NCBI RefSeq assembly: GCF_003264365.1
Contig: NZ_PYAK01000024.1
Coordinates: forward strand, 36,534 to 100,533
Direction: 5' to 3'
Length of the DNA stretch: 64,000 nt
Source: Micromonospora noduli
Lineage (GTDB): Bacteria > Actinomycetota > Actinomycetes > Mycobacteriales > Micromonosporaceae
A program made the position numbers and the translations under genes. The notes under the pieces were generated by a model. It saw nothing but the letters and a program-made list of their open reading frames with translations. It was not told the origin of the DNA and searched no databases. Positions 8,892 to 17,314 of the stretch are shown here, piece after piece (position 1 is the first letter of the stretch; the number at the start of each line of letters is the position of its first letter).

Positions 8892-9848
8892 ATGAGAGCG
8901 GTCGGACTGCTGCGCTACGGCGGGCCCGAGGTGCTGCGGGTGGTCGAGATTCCGACGCCGCACGCCGGCCCGGGCGAGGTCCGCATCCGGGTGCGCGCCG
9001 CGGCGGTCAACCCCGCGGACACGCTGATCCGCGCCGGTATGACGCCGGTGCGACTGCGCGGCAGCGACCCGCTGCTGCCCGGCCAGGACATCGCCGGCAC
9101 GATCGACGAGGTGGGCTCCGGCACCAGTGGCGTACTCGCCCCGGGTGACCCGGTGATGGCCATGATCAACCCGACCCGGGCGGCCGGCGGCGGGTACGCC
9201 GAATGGGTAGTGCTCCCGGAGGCCTGGGTGGTGCCCGCTCCGGCGGGCGTGTCACTCGCCGAGGCGGCCACTCTGCCGTTGAACGGGTTGACCGCCCTGC
9301 ACGCCCTGGACCAGTTGCGGCTGTCGCCCGGCAGTACCCTCGCGGTGACCGGCGCGGCCGGTGCCGTCGGCGGGTACGCGGTACAGCTCGCCAAGGCCGC
9401 CGGTCACCGGGTGTTTGCCGACGCGGCGCCGGGTGACGCCGACCTGGTCGCCGCGCTCGGCGCCGACGTGACGGTGACCCGAGGTCCGGGTGTCGCCGAC
9501 CGCTTCCGGGAGCATGCCCCGGACGGGGTGGACGCCGCCGTCGACACCGCGTTGCTCGGTGGCGCGTTGCTGCCCGCGGTGCGCGAGGGTGGTGCCGTGG
9601 CGCTGCTGCGCGGCGGGCCCGATCCGGTGCTGCGCGCGCAGGCCGACCAGCGGAGGATCGACATGGTGTCCGCGTACGTGCACGAGTACGACGGGCGCCG
9701 CGACAAGCTCGACCTGCTTCGGCGGCTCGCCGAGGAGGGTGCGCTGACGTTGCGGGTCGCCGGCCGGTTCCCGCCGCAGGAGGCGGCCCGCGCGCATGAG
9801 CTCCTGGAAGCGGGAGGGGTACGCGGCCGGTTGATCATCGAGTTCTGA
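8892..9848 (+). CDS. NADP-dependent quinone oxidoreductase-like enzyme (MDR family)
   Basis: 318 residues with ATG 8892 and a GAGGAG-like ribosome site (tgaggagtcgagc) upstream. It has an N-terminal GroES-like domain (PGEVRIRVRAAAVNPADTLIR, GQDIAGTIDEVG) and a Rossmann domain with GAAGAVGGYAVQLAKAAG. The zinc-binding residues of alcohol dehydrogenases are absent, so this is a zinc-free member of the quinone oxidoreductase/zeta-crystallin type reducing quinones or enones with NADPH in the cytosol. It is downstream of its likely TetR regulator. Confidence 0.9.
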   Translation: MRAVGLLRYGGPEVLRVVEIPTPHAGPGEVRIRVRAAAVNPADTLIRAGMTPVRLRGSDPLLPGQDIAGTIDEVGSGTSGVLAPGDPVMAMINPTRAAGGGYAEWVVLPEAWVVPAPAGVSLAEAATLPLNGLTALHALDQLRLSPGSTLAVTGAAGAVGGYAVQLAKAAGHRVFADAAPGDADLVAALGADVTVTRGPGVADRFREHAPDGVDAAVDTALLGGALLPAVREGGAVALLRGGPDPVLRAQADQRRIDMVSAYVHEYDGRRDKLDLLRRLAEEGALTLRVAGRFPPQEAARAHELLEAGGVRGRLIIEF

Positions 9849-9930
9849 TTCCGCCGCCGGCACCAACGGAGCATGGCGGTCCACTCACCGGCGGCAGTGC
9901 CTACCCGTCGTCTGCTGGGTCGCGGTGCGA

Positions 9931-9968
9931 CGGGCCGGCCGCCTTCGACGAGACGGCCGGCCGGCCCG
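9931..9968. terminator. GC-rich hairpin between convergent genes
   Basis: GGGCCGGCC arms flank a loop of roughly 20 nt, in the 167-bp gap between the convergent oxidoreductase and DUF6458 genes. Alternative registers of the GGCC repeats are possible. Confidence 0.6.
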
Positions 9969-10015
9969 GAATCACGGTGGTCTGGCGGCTCCGCCAGCGG
10001 TGGAGCCGGCCCGGG

Positions 10016-10258
10016 TCACAGCGGCGGCGCGATGTCCCGCCGCTCCTCGACCTGGCGGTACTCCACCGGCTGCTCGGTGGTGGTGACGACCTGGCGGCGG
10101 CGACCCCAGATCAGCGTGGTCATGATCAGGCCGAGCACGCCGGCGCCCATCAGGATCCAGCCGACCACGTCGAGGTTGATGCCGCCGACGCTCGCGTCCA
10201 GTGCGAAGGTGAGGATCGCGCCGAGCGCGATCAGGAAGATGCTGGTGCCGATACCCAC
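10016..10258 (-). CDS. DUF6458-type small membrane protein
   Basis: 80 residues with two transmembrane helices (about 5-22 and 30-50), the conserved N-terminus MGIGTSIFLIALGAIL and motif DVVGWILMGAG. A charged cytoplasmic tail ends in the VEERRDIAPPL type sequence common in actinobacteria. An AAGGAGG ribosome site lies just upstream. Function is unknown; the gene is widespread as a single cistron. Confidence 0.88.
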   Translation of the reverse strand: MGIGTSIFLIALGAILTFALDASVGGINLDVVGWILMGAGVLGLIMTTLIWGRRRQVVTTTEQPVEYRQVEERRDIAPPL

Positions 10259-10369
10259 GACAGCCTCCTTAAGGGGGTGTGGTGCGCTGTCGAGCCCTTC
10301 AGTACCCCGGCCGGGACCAGCGCAACCGCGACCGGTCAGGGTGCCGTGCCAAGCGATCTTGGCATCGGG

Positions 10370-10375
10370 TAGAGT
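10370..10375 (+). promoter_or_regulatory. Probable -10 of the second tRNA cluster
   Basis: TAGAGT lies 30 bp before tRNA-Gly, at about the same distance as the TAAAGT of cluster one. The matching -35 is poor. Confidence 0.35.
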
Positions 10376-10405
10376 TCACCTGTCGCCGGCGCTTGCCGGG
10401 GACGT

Positions 10406-10478
10406 GCGGACGTAGCGCAGCTGGTAGCGCATCACCTTGCCAAGGTGAGGGTCGCGGGTTCGAATCCCGTCGTCCGCT
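10406..10478 (+). tRNA. tRNA-Gly(GCC), second copy
   Basis: Identical over all 73 nt to the gene at 6427 (anticodon GCC). It is part of a duplicated Gly-Val cassette lacking the Cys gene. Confidence 0.97.
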
Positions 10479-10504
10479 CGCGATGTGCCCCACGGGGCCA
10501 CCAC

Positions 10505-10576
10505 GGGCGATTGGCGCAGTGGGAGCGCGCTTCCTTGACACGGAAGAGGTCACTGGTTCAAACCCAGTATCGCCCA
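10505..10576 (+). tRNA. tRNA-Val(GAC), second copy
   Basis: Identical to the gene at 6618, including the encoded CCA (10577-10579). The upstream tRNA-Gly lies 26 nt away. Confidence 0.97.
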
Positions 10577-10598
10577 CCATCTACAAGCGGATCAGATG

Positions 10599-10626
10599 AC
10601 CCGTTACCGGATATCCGGTAACGGGT
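10599..10626 (+). terminator. Terminator of the second tRNA cluster
   Basis: A perfect 28-bp palindrome of ACCCGTTACCGGAT and its complement lies 20 nt past the CCA. Its core (GTTACCGG) resembles the hairpin behind the first cluster. It may also serve the convergent permease gene ending at 10664. Confidence 0.8.
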
Positions 10627-10663
10627 CTCGCCGTTTCCGCTTCCCGCACGGGGAGACCATCGG

Positions 10664-13423
10664 TCACTCGCCGGCGCGGAGCACCTCGCTCAGCCGGTCG
10701 CGTCGCCGCAGCGCCGACTCGACAGGTACGACAGCGGCGGCCGTCGCCAGCAGCGCCACGCTCACCAGGCCCAGCAGCCACCACGGCAGGACCGCCGCCG
10801 GGTCGGCGGCCTGGCCGGTGAGCAGCCGCAGGTCGAGCGGGCCGAGCGTCAGACGTGCGAGCAGGGCCCCGAGTAGCGGGCCGTACACCGCGGTGACCAC
10901 TACCGGCGGCAGCAGCTCTCCGGCGGCGACCCAGCGGGCGTCGCGTGGCCGCAGGCCGAGGGTCCGCAGCCGGGTCAGGGTCTGCCACCGCTGCGACGCA
11001 CCGGCGGCCGCGGCGAGCGCGAGGCCGAGCAACCCCAGCGCCAGCAGCACCCCGGCGGCCGTCCACGCCAGCCGTACCAGCCCTGCCGTGAGCGGCGCCA
11101 CCCGCTGCGCCCGCAGGACGTCCGCACGCAGCACGACGTCGGAGGCGACTCCGGTGTTCGACACGGCTCGCTCCGCGCCGGGGCCGGTCACCCAGACGGT
11201 GTTCGGAACGGCGGGCAGCCCGGCGTCGGCGAGGGCCGCGGCGTCCACGATGACGACGTTGTTGACGCCGCCGACGGAGGGAGCGGTACCGACGGCGGCG
11301 AGTCGGATCGCCGGGGCGTCTTCCCGAGGTAGCTGCAGTCGCGTGCCGGTGCGCAGATCGCCGTCACTCGAGCGGACCAGCGCTGGGACCTCCCCGGGGC
11401 CAGGACCCGGTGCCGTGAGCCGGGCCAGCGCCGGCGCGTCGGGCAGCGGAGTGGTGGCCAGCAGGCGCCGGAACGCTGCGGTGTCCACGATGACCAGGCG
11501 TGGGGTGAGCAGCGTCGACTCGGTGAAGACGCGTGCGGAGTCGGTCACCTGCGCGACGACAACCTGCTCCACCCCTGGTGCGGCGGCGATGCGCTCGGCG
11601 AGTGCGGGCGTGGCGGCCTCGGCGTCGGCGCCGACGTCGAGGCGGGCGTCGGCACCGACGGTGCTCCACGCGCCGTCGGTCACACCCCGGGTGGCGGTGG
11701 CGCCGAGGATGAGCGCGAACGACGCGAGCGCCGTGGTGCTGACCAGAACCAGCAGCGGCAGCGCACGCCCGGCCGTTGTGGCCGCCTGGGCGGCACTGAA
11801 CACGGCCAGCGGGCGGCGTGAGCGCAGGGCCTGTCGGAGCGCGAACCGCGCCCCGAGGGGCAGGAGCCGGAGCAGGACGAGCGCGCCGACGAGCGCGCCC
11901 AGAGCGAGGGCGCTGACCGGCAGGATGAGGTCGCCGGTCAGCTCACCGGTGGCGCTGTCGGAGGCGACGGGCAGGAGCCCGCGCTGGTGCAGTGTGACGA
12001 AGGCGGCGACCGCGGCGATCAGGACGGCGGCCTCCACTGCGGCGCGGCGCAACTGGCCGGTGGCCCGGATCCAGCGCCGAGCGGCCGGGTTGGCGGGTTG
12101 GCGCCGGTCCCGGCTGGCGCGGGCGGCGGCGAGGGTGCCGAACGCCGGCCCGGCGAGAGCGCCGGCCAGGACCACGGGAACGGCCCAGGTCCAGGAGACG
12201 CCCGGAGCGGCGGCGCGCGCGAGCGCGAGCCCGACGGCGGCGGCCGACAGGGACACCACTGTGGACTCGATGATCAGTTCCGCACCGAGGTCGGGTAGCG
12301 CCGCCCCACGCTGCCGGGCGGCGCTCAGCACCGGGGTACGGCGGCGGACCAGCAGGTCGGCGGCGAGCAGCAGGACCAGCACCGTGGCGGTCAGTACCCC
12401 GGCGAGCAGGACGGCGGCCTGTGTGGAAGCGGCGTTGTTCCGTGCACGGGCGTCGCGCAACGCGATGTCGAGCTGCGATTCCCACTTCAGGGATTGCTCG
12501 CGGTCGCCTGACGAGCCGGAGGTCGCCTTGAGCTTGACCACCTGGCTGGCGAGCGCCGCGGTGCCGTCCCAGGTGAGCGCGTCGGGAACGGGTGCGAAGT
12601 GGACAGCGCGCCGTAGTTGATCCTCGTCGACGGCGAGCCGGGCGTCCGGTAACGACTCGCGCGACAGCAGGCCGGCGAACCGGGTGGTCCCCACGCCGTC
12701 GGCGCCGGGCACGGGGCGCAGGAGCGCCGGGGCGAGCCGCCAGGCTGGGTCGGCGCTGTCCGTGGGTCGGTAGATCCCGCTGACCCGGACGTCCTTGTCG
12801 CGCCCCTGGCCGTCCCGGACCGGGATTCGATCGCCGGGGCCGAGGTCGAGTGCGGCGGCGTCCACCTCGGAGAGGCCGACCTGCACCGGCCAGGGCGGCC
12901 CGTCGTAGGGGGTCTCGACGTACTCGTCGGAGACGGCGGGGCCGGGCGGGCTTCCGGCGACCCAGGTCACGTCCGGGCCGCCGAGGTCACCGGCCAGGTA
13001 GGTGAACTGGAAGGTACGCGGCACGCTGCCGTCGGTGATGGTGAGGATCGGGCCATTGACAGCGGCGAGGGGCGGGAGTAGCGCGGCGTCCAGATCGGGC
13101 CCGAGCGCCGATGTCGCCCGGGCCCGGAAGTTGTCGAGGTCCTCGGCGAGGCTGGGCATCCGGACTCTCCCGCCGGTCGGCCCGTCGTCGCGTTCCCAGT
13201 TGGCGCGTACGAGGACGTTCGAGTCGTTGCCGGCTCGGCGGACCGTGTCCTGGACGGCCTTGTCGGCGGCGGCGCGGAGCAGCACCGGCGCGGCCCCGGC
13301 GAGCAGCGCGACGGCCGCGATGACGGTCGCGGTGAGCAGCAGCGGCCCGGCGTCGGCACGGCCACGGCCGCGGACGCTGGGCCAGTGCAGCGCCGGCCAC
13401 CGGCGGGTCAGCCACCGGTTCAC
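10664..13423 (-). CDS. FtsX-like ABC transporter permease (large)
   Basis: 919 residues. The start GTG 13423 overlaps the TGA of the upstream permease (GTGA), indicating translational coupling. It has one N-terminal helix (about 28-50), a large extracytoplasmic region (about 50-320), FtsX-type helix clusters in the middle (about 335-570), a second periplasm-facing domain, and the C-terminal FtsX core with RLRTLGLRPRDARWVAAGELLPP. This is the MacB/FtsX-related architecture duplicated within one chain. It likely works with the two ATPases upstream in export or mechanotransmission. Substrate unknown. Confidence 0.88.
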   Translation of the reverse strand: MNRWLTRRWPALHWPSVRGRGRADAGPLLLTATVIAAVALLAGAAPVLLRAAADKAVQDTVRRAGNDSNVLVRANWERDDGPTGGRVRMPSLAEDLDNFRARATSALGPDLDAALLPPLAAVNGPILTITDGSVPRTFQFTYLAGDLGGPDVTWVAGSPPGPAVSDEYVETPYDGPPWPVQVGLSEVDAAALDLGPGDRIPVRDGQGRDKDVRVSGIYRPTDSADPAWRLAPALLRPVPGADGVGTTRFAGLLSRESLPDARLAVDEDQLRRAVHFAPVPDALTWDGTAALASQVVKLKATSGSSGDREQSLKWESQLDIALRDARARNNAASTQAAVLLAGVLTATVLVLLLAADLLVRRRTPVLSAARQRGAALPDLGAELIIESTVVSLSAAAVGLALARAAAPGVSWTWAVPVVLAGALAGPAFGTLAAARASRDRRQPANPAARRWIRATGQLRRAAVEAAVLIAAVAAFVTLHQRGLLPVASDSATGELTGDLILPVSALALGALVGALVLLRLLPLGARFALRQALRSRRPLAVFSAAQAATTAGRALPLLVLVSTTALASFALILGATATRGVTDGAWSTVGADARLDVGADAEAATPALAERIAAAPGVEQVVVAQVTDSARVFTESTLLTPRLVIVDTAAFRRLLATTPLPDAPALARLTAPGPGPGEVPALVRSSDGDLRTGTRLQLPREDAPAIRLAAVGTAPSVGGVNNVVIVDAAALADAGLPAVPNTVWVTGPGAERAVSNTGVASDVVLRADVLRAQRVAPLTAGLVRLAWTAAGVLLALGLLGLALAAAAGASQRWQTLTRLRTLGLRPRDARWVAAGELLPPVVVTAVYGPLLGALLARLTLGPLDLRLLTGQAADPAAVLPWWLLGLVSVALLATAAAVVPVESALRRRDRLSEVLRAGE

Positions 13424-16400
13424 GGGGCCACCCGCAGGTGTGCGGCGTCGGCCCGGCGGACCTGGACGGTGACCACTACGGCGACCGCCAGCATGCATCC
13501 GGCCAGCAGTACGGCGAGAAGTGCGGCCTCGGCCGGCCACGGCCAGTGTGCCTCGGTGGCCGGGGCGGGCGCGGCACCGGTTTCGGAGCGCACGAGCAGG
13601 GGAGCGGCGACGCGGGTGACGAGCGCGCCGACGACGGCGCCCGCCGCGAGCAGGGGCAGAAGAACGGCGGCGTGCTGGCCGAGCAGCACGGCCCGGATGC
13701 CGCGCCGGGACATCCCCAGGCCGCGCAGCCGCGTCACCTCGACGGCGCGGACCTGGAGGTCACAAGTGACGTGCAGGACGACGCCGGCGAGCAGCAGCAG
13801 GGCCGCGGCCGGGACGATGAGGCGCAGCGCGGCCGGCAGCCCGGCGCGCAGCGGGCCGCTGGTGAGGCGGGCGGTCTCCGCCTCGCGGGTCGCGACGGTG
13901 CCCAGGTGCAGGGCGGTGGCCCGCTCGCCGGCGCCGGGGCCGGCTGGGTGGCCGACCCACCAGGCGTCGACCGGGAATGTCAGGTCGCCGGTGACGGCAC
14001 GTGCGCGGGACAGCGTGTCCAGGTCGGCCAGGACGGCGACGGCGCCGGGGGCGGACGGTACGGCCGGCACGACCTCGGTGACGACGACCGGGACGGGCGT
14101 GATGCCGACAGTGACGCTGAGCCGGCTGCCGCTCTCGGCGCCGACCTCGCCGGCGAAGCGGGCGGAGACGGCCACGGGCACCGGGCCGGGGTCCGGGAAG
14201 GCGGTGGCGACGAGGGTCCGGGCGGCGTCCTCGGCGCCGCCGAGGTCGACGGTCGCGGCCATCCGCAGCGTGGTTCCCGTCGGGGTGGCGGACACCGTGA
14301 CGGTCGGGTCGCTCAACCTGCTCGGGACGGGCGGCGCGGACGTGGCGGTCCAATTCGATCCGTCAGTGGGTGTTTCCGCCGACCCGGCGGGCGGCACGGT
14401 GAGTGTCACGGCTACGGCGACGCGTCCGCCGACGGAGTCGGCGGTGACCGGCAGGGCGACCGCGACGAGGCGCAGCCCGTCAGCCGTCGCGCAGGCGGGC
14501 AGCCGAAACTGCTGGCCGTCGAGCGGTACGGCGGGACCGGTGCAGGACGTGCGGAGGCCGGTCGCATCCTGCAGCATCAGCCGGGGCGTCACGGCGAGCA
14601 GGGTGTCGCCGGCGGTGGTCCCGGTCAGGACGAGCGGGGCGCCAGCCGGAACGGCGAGGCCGGTGACCCGGGTGCGTGGCGCCAGCGTGGCACCAACGTC
14701 CGCCCATCCGCTGTCGTTGTCCAGCCGCCCGCGCAGCAGCGCGTCCGCGCGGGTGGTGTCGACGGCGACCAGGCGCGGCGCGTCGCCGGCGCCGCCGAGC
14801 CATTGACCGACGGCGGTGCCACGGTTGAGGGCCGGACTCACGGCCCCCGCGGTGGCCGCGCTGACGATGGCACCGTCGCCGGCCACCGGCGCGGTGCTGA
14901 GGGTGAGTGCCAGGTCGGTGCCGACGGAGAGCGCGGCCTGGTCGCGCTGCGACTGGTGCCACGTGTCGTCGAAGGCGAGGCCGAAGGTTCCGGCCGCGCA
15001 GGCCAGCCCGACGAGCAGCCCGGCGGCGACCGCCTGTGGCCGGCGGGCGGCCTCGGAGACCGCCAGCGGAAGCGCCAGCCCGTGGGCGCGGTACGCCAGC
15101 CGGTCGGCGCCGCGAAGGGCGGGCAGTACCACCCGGAGAGCCAGGGCGGCGCCTGCGGTGAGCAGTAGCGCCGGCGCGAGCACCCGGACCGCGTCGGCGC
15201 GTGGGCTGGCGGCGGTGGGCTGGGCGTACAGCTGCCACCATCCGGCGGCGGCGAACACCGCGAGCATCAGGTCGCCGCCGGATCGGGCCAGCAGCTCGCG
15301 GCGGGTGCGCTGGTCGCCGGCTGCCGGGACGGGCCGGATCGCCAGGACGATGAGGACAGCGGCGAGCACCAGCGCGCCGCCGACGACCGCGAGGACCTGG
15401 GCAGCGGCGATGGCCGGCCGGACGGTCAGGCCGGCGCCGTCCAGCGGTGGCAGGTGGGTCAGGCCGGCGTGCAGGGCAGACGAGGCCGGTATCGCGAGCG
15501 CGGCGGCGACGGCGGCGACGAGCCCGGCCTCGAGTGTCGCGGTGGCGGCGAGTTGGCCACGGCTGGTGCCCAGGGCGGACCGCACGGCGGTCTCGTCGGC
15601 GCGGATGCCAGTGGTCAGCCGGCCGGCGAGGACGAGTGCCGTCGCGGCCAGGACACCGCCGAGGACGGCGACGGCGAGCACGACGGCGGCGGTGACGTGC
15701 CGTTGGTCGTCGGCGGCCCGCAGGGTCAGCGGCAGTTCGGAGGCGACACGTGCGAGCCGGACGCGGTCACCGAGGGTGCCCGCCAGCCGGCCGTCGGCGC
15801 CGTCGACGGCTGCGGCCACGGTCTCCAGGTCGTGGCGTTTGCTCTGGGACAGGTCAGGATGGGCGGTGACCTCCAGCCGGTCGACTGTGGCACCGGTGGT
15901 GACCAGGTCGGCGAGGTCGACGAGGAACGGGCCGTAGGCGTTGACCGGCTGCTGGAAGCGGCCGTCCCGGTAGCCGGTGGCGGAGCCGGCCGCGGCCAGC
16001 GGGTCGCGGTCCCAGCCACGCCCCGGCAGCGGGCGTACCACACCGACGACGACCACGTCGATGGCCGGGACGGGCGCGTGGGCCAGCTCGGCGCCGAGGC
16101 GTACGCGGTGACCGGGGGTGAGGCCGAGCAGTTGTGCGGTGGACTCCAGCAACACCGCGTCGCCAGGGTGCTGTGGCCAGCGCCCGGTGATCAGCTCGCT
16201 TCGGGTCGGCAGGTCGTCCAGCCCCGACAGGTACGCCTGAGCTCCGACGGTGGTGCCCTCGGCGAGTGCGGGCGGCAGCGCCCGCAGCACCGTCGACGCC
16301 CGCGCGGTTGTCGTCACCGGGAACGGTGCGAGCGTGGAGGCCACCACGGTGCGGGTGTCGGCGGCGACGGACGGCGTGTCCGGGCCCTCGACGGTACCGG

Positions 16401-16584
16401 TGTAGACGGTCACGTCGACGGCGGCGGGGGCGGCGCGGGCCATGGCGACCTCCAGCGCCCGCTCGGCGGTGCGGGTGGTCAGCAGGGTGCAGGTACCCAG
16501 CACTGACGCGCCGATCGTGACGACCCCGAGCAGGGCTGCCAGCAACGGCCACTGCGCGCGGGCGCGCCGGCTGACCAGCCTCAT
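13420..16584 (-). CDS. FtsX-like ABC transporter permease (large)
   Basis: 1054 residues, starting 7 bp after the ATPase stop. The N-terminal helix is about 12-34. A large extracellular domain follows, then helices around 285-460 with the FtsX motif IRADETAVRSALGTSRGQLAATATLE. A second extracellular domain precedes the C-terminal helices with VEVTRLRGLGMSRRGIRAVLLGQH. The two halves look like an internal duplication. Together with the next gene it would make a heterodimeric permease. No cargo can be named from sequence. Confidence 0.88.
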   Translation of the reverse strand: MRLVSRRARAQWPLLAALLGVVTIGASVLGTCTLLTTRTAERALEVAMARAAPAAVDVTVYTGTVEGPDTPSVAADTRTVVASTLAPFPVTTTARASTVLRALPPALAEGTTVGAQAYLSGLDDLPTRSELITGRWPQHPGDAVLLESTAQLLGLTPGHRVRLGAELAHAPVPAIDVVVVGVVRPLPGRGWDRDPLAAAGSATGYRDGRFQQPVNAYGPFLVDLADLVTTGATVDRLEVTAHPDLSQSKRHDLETVAAAVDGADGRLAGTLGDRVRLARVASELPLTLRAADDQRHVTAAVVLAVAVLGGVLAATALVLAGRLTTGIRADETAVRSALGTSRGQLAATATLEAGLVAAVAAALAIPASSALHAGLTHLPPLDGAGLTVRPAIAAAQVLAVVGGALVLAAVLIVLAIRPVPAAGDQRTRRELLARSGGDLMLAVFAAAGWWQLYAQPTAASPRADAVRVLAPALLLTAGAALALRVVLPALRGADRLAYRAHGLALPLAVSEAARRPQAVAAGLLVGLACAAGTFGLAFDDTWHQSQRDQAALSVGTDLALTLSTAPVAGDGAIVSAATAGAVSPALNRGTAVGQWLGGAGDAPRLVAVDTTRADALLRGRLDNDSGWADVGATLAPRTRVTGLAVPAGAPLVLTGTTAGDTLLAVTPRLMLQDATGLRTSCTGPAVPLDGQQFRLPACATADGLRLVAVALPVTADSVGGRVAVAVTLTVPPAGSAETPTDGSNWTATSAPPVPSRLSDPTVTVSATPTGTTLRMAATVDLGGAEDAARTLVATAFPDPGPVPVAVSARFAGEVGAESGSRLSVTVGITPVPVVVTEVVPAVPSAPGAVAVLADLDTLSRARAVTGDLTFPVDAWWVGHPAGPGAGERATALHLGTVATREAETARLTSGPLRAGLPAALRLIVPAAALLLLAGVVLHVTCDLQVRAVEVTRLRGLGMSRRGIRAVLLGQHAAVLLPLLAAGAVVGALVTRVAAPLLVRSETGAAPAPATEAHWPWPAEAALLAVLLAGCMLAVAVVVTVQVRRADAAHLRVAP

Positions 16585-16591
16585 CGTCGCG

Positions 16592-17314
16592 TCACCCGGC
16601 GTCCGGCACGGGAGCGTACGGCTGCCCGACCGCCTGTTCGTCGAGCTGTCCGTCGTGGATGCGGATCACCCGGTCGGCCAGGGCCATCATCACCGCGTCG
16701 TGCGTCGACACCAGTACGGTGACGCCTTCGGATTCCACTATCCCGCGCAGCAGGGCCATCACCGACAGGCCGGTCTCGGCGTCCAGTTGCCCGGTGGGCT
16801 CGTCGGCGAGCAGAAGCTGGGGCGAGGCGGCCAGCGCGCGGGCGATCGCCACCCGCTGCTGCTGGCCGCCGGACAGCTCGGCCGGCCGTTGCCGGGCGTG
16901 GTCGGCCAGGCCGATCAGCTCCAGCAGCAACTCGACCCGCCGCTCGCGCTCGGCTGGGGCGACGCGGGCCATCCGCAGAGGTGCCGCGACGTTCTCCGCG
17001 GCCGACAGCACCGGGATCAACCCGAAGCTCTGGAAGACGTACGACACCTTCTCGCGCCGCAGCCGGGACAGGCCATCCTCGTCGAGCGCGGTGACGTCGG
17101 TGCCGTCGACGTGCACGGTGCCGGCGTCCGGGCGGTCCAGGCCGCCGATGACGTTGAGCAGGGTGGTCTTGCCCGAGCCGGACCGGCCGACGAGCGCCAC
17201 CATCGAACCGGCGGCCACGTCGAACGACACGCCGTTCAGGGCGTGTACGACGGTCGGCCCGGTGCGGAAGCGCCGGTGTACGCCGCGCACGCTCAGCAGC
17301 GGCTGACTGCTCAC
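16592..17314 (-). CDS. ABC transporter ATP-binding protein (MacB/LolD type)
   Basis: 240 residues. GTG 17314 overlaps the stop of the upstream ATPase gene (GTGA). It has Walker A GRSGSGKTT, Q-loop VFQSFGLIPVLSA, signature LSGGQQQRVAIARAL, Walker B LLLADEPTGQLD and an H-loop STHD. The subfamily drives FtsX-fold permeases rather than classical importers. It is the second of four genes in the operon. Confidence 0.93.
   Translation of the reverse strand: MSSQPLLSVRGVHRRFRTGPTVVHALNGVSFDVAAGSMVALVGRSGSGKTTLLNVIGGLDRPDAGTVHVDGTDVTALDEDGLSRLRREKVSYVFQSFGLIPVLSAAENVAAPLRMARVAPAERERRVELLLELIGLADHARQRPAELSGGQQQRVAIARALAASPQLLLADEPTGQLDAETGLSVMALLRGIVESEGVTVLVSTHDAVMMALADRVIRIHDGQLDEQAVGQPYAPVPDAG

Noticed and set aside
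6427..10576. tRNA repeats as attL/attR of an integrated element
   Set aside because: The tRNA copies are complete, there is no integrase, and the genes between look like ordinary chromosomal genes.
10596..12620. 674-codon frame antisense to the FtsX permease
   Set aside because: Ser/Arg/Ala-rich shadow frame starting in the tRNA terminator; the permease on the other strand has clear helices and motifs.
13385..15168. Overlapping long plus-strand frames across the second permease
   Set aside because: Same reason: biased composition, no start signals, and the coupled operon on the minus strand explains the region.
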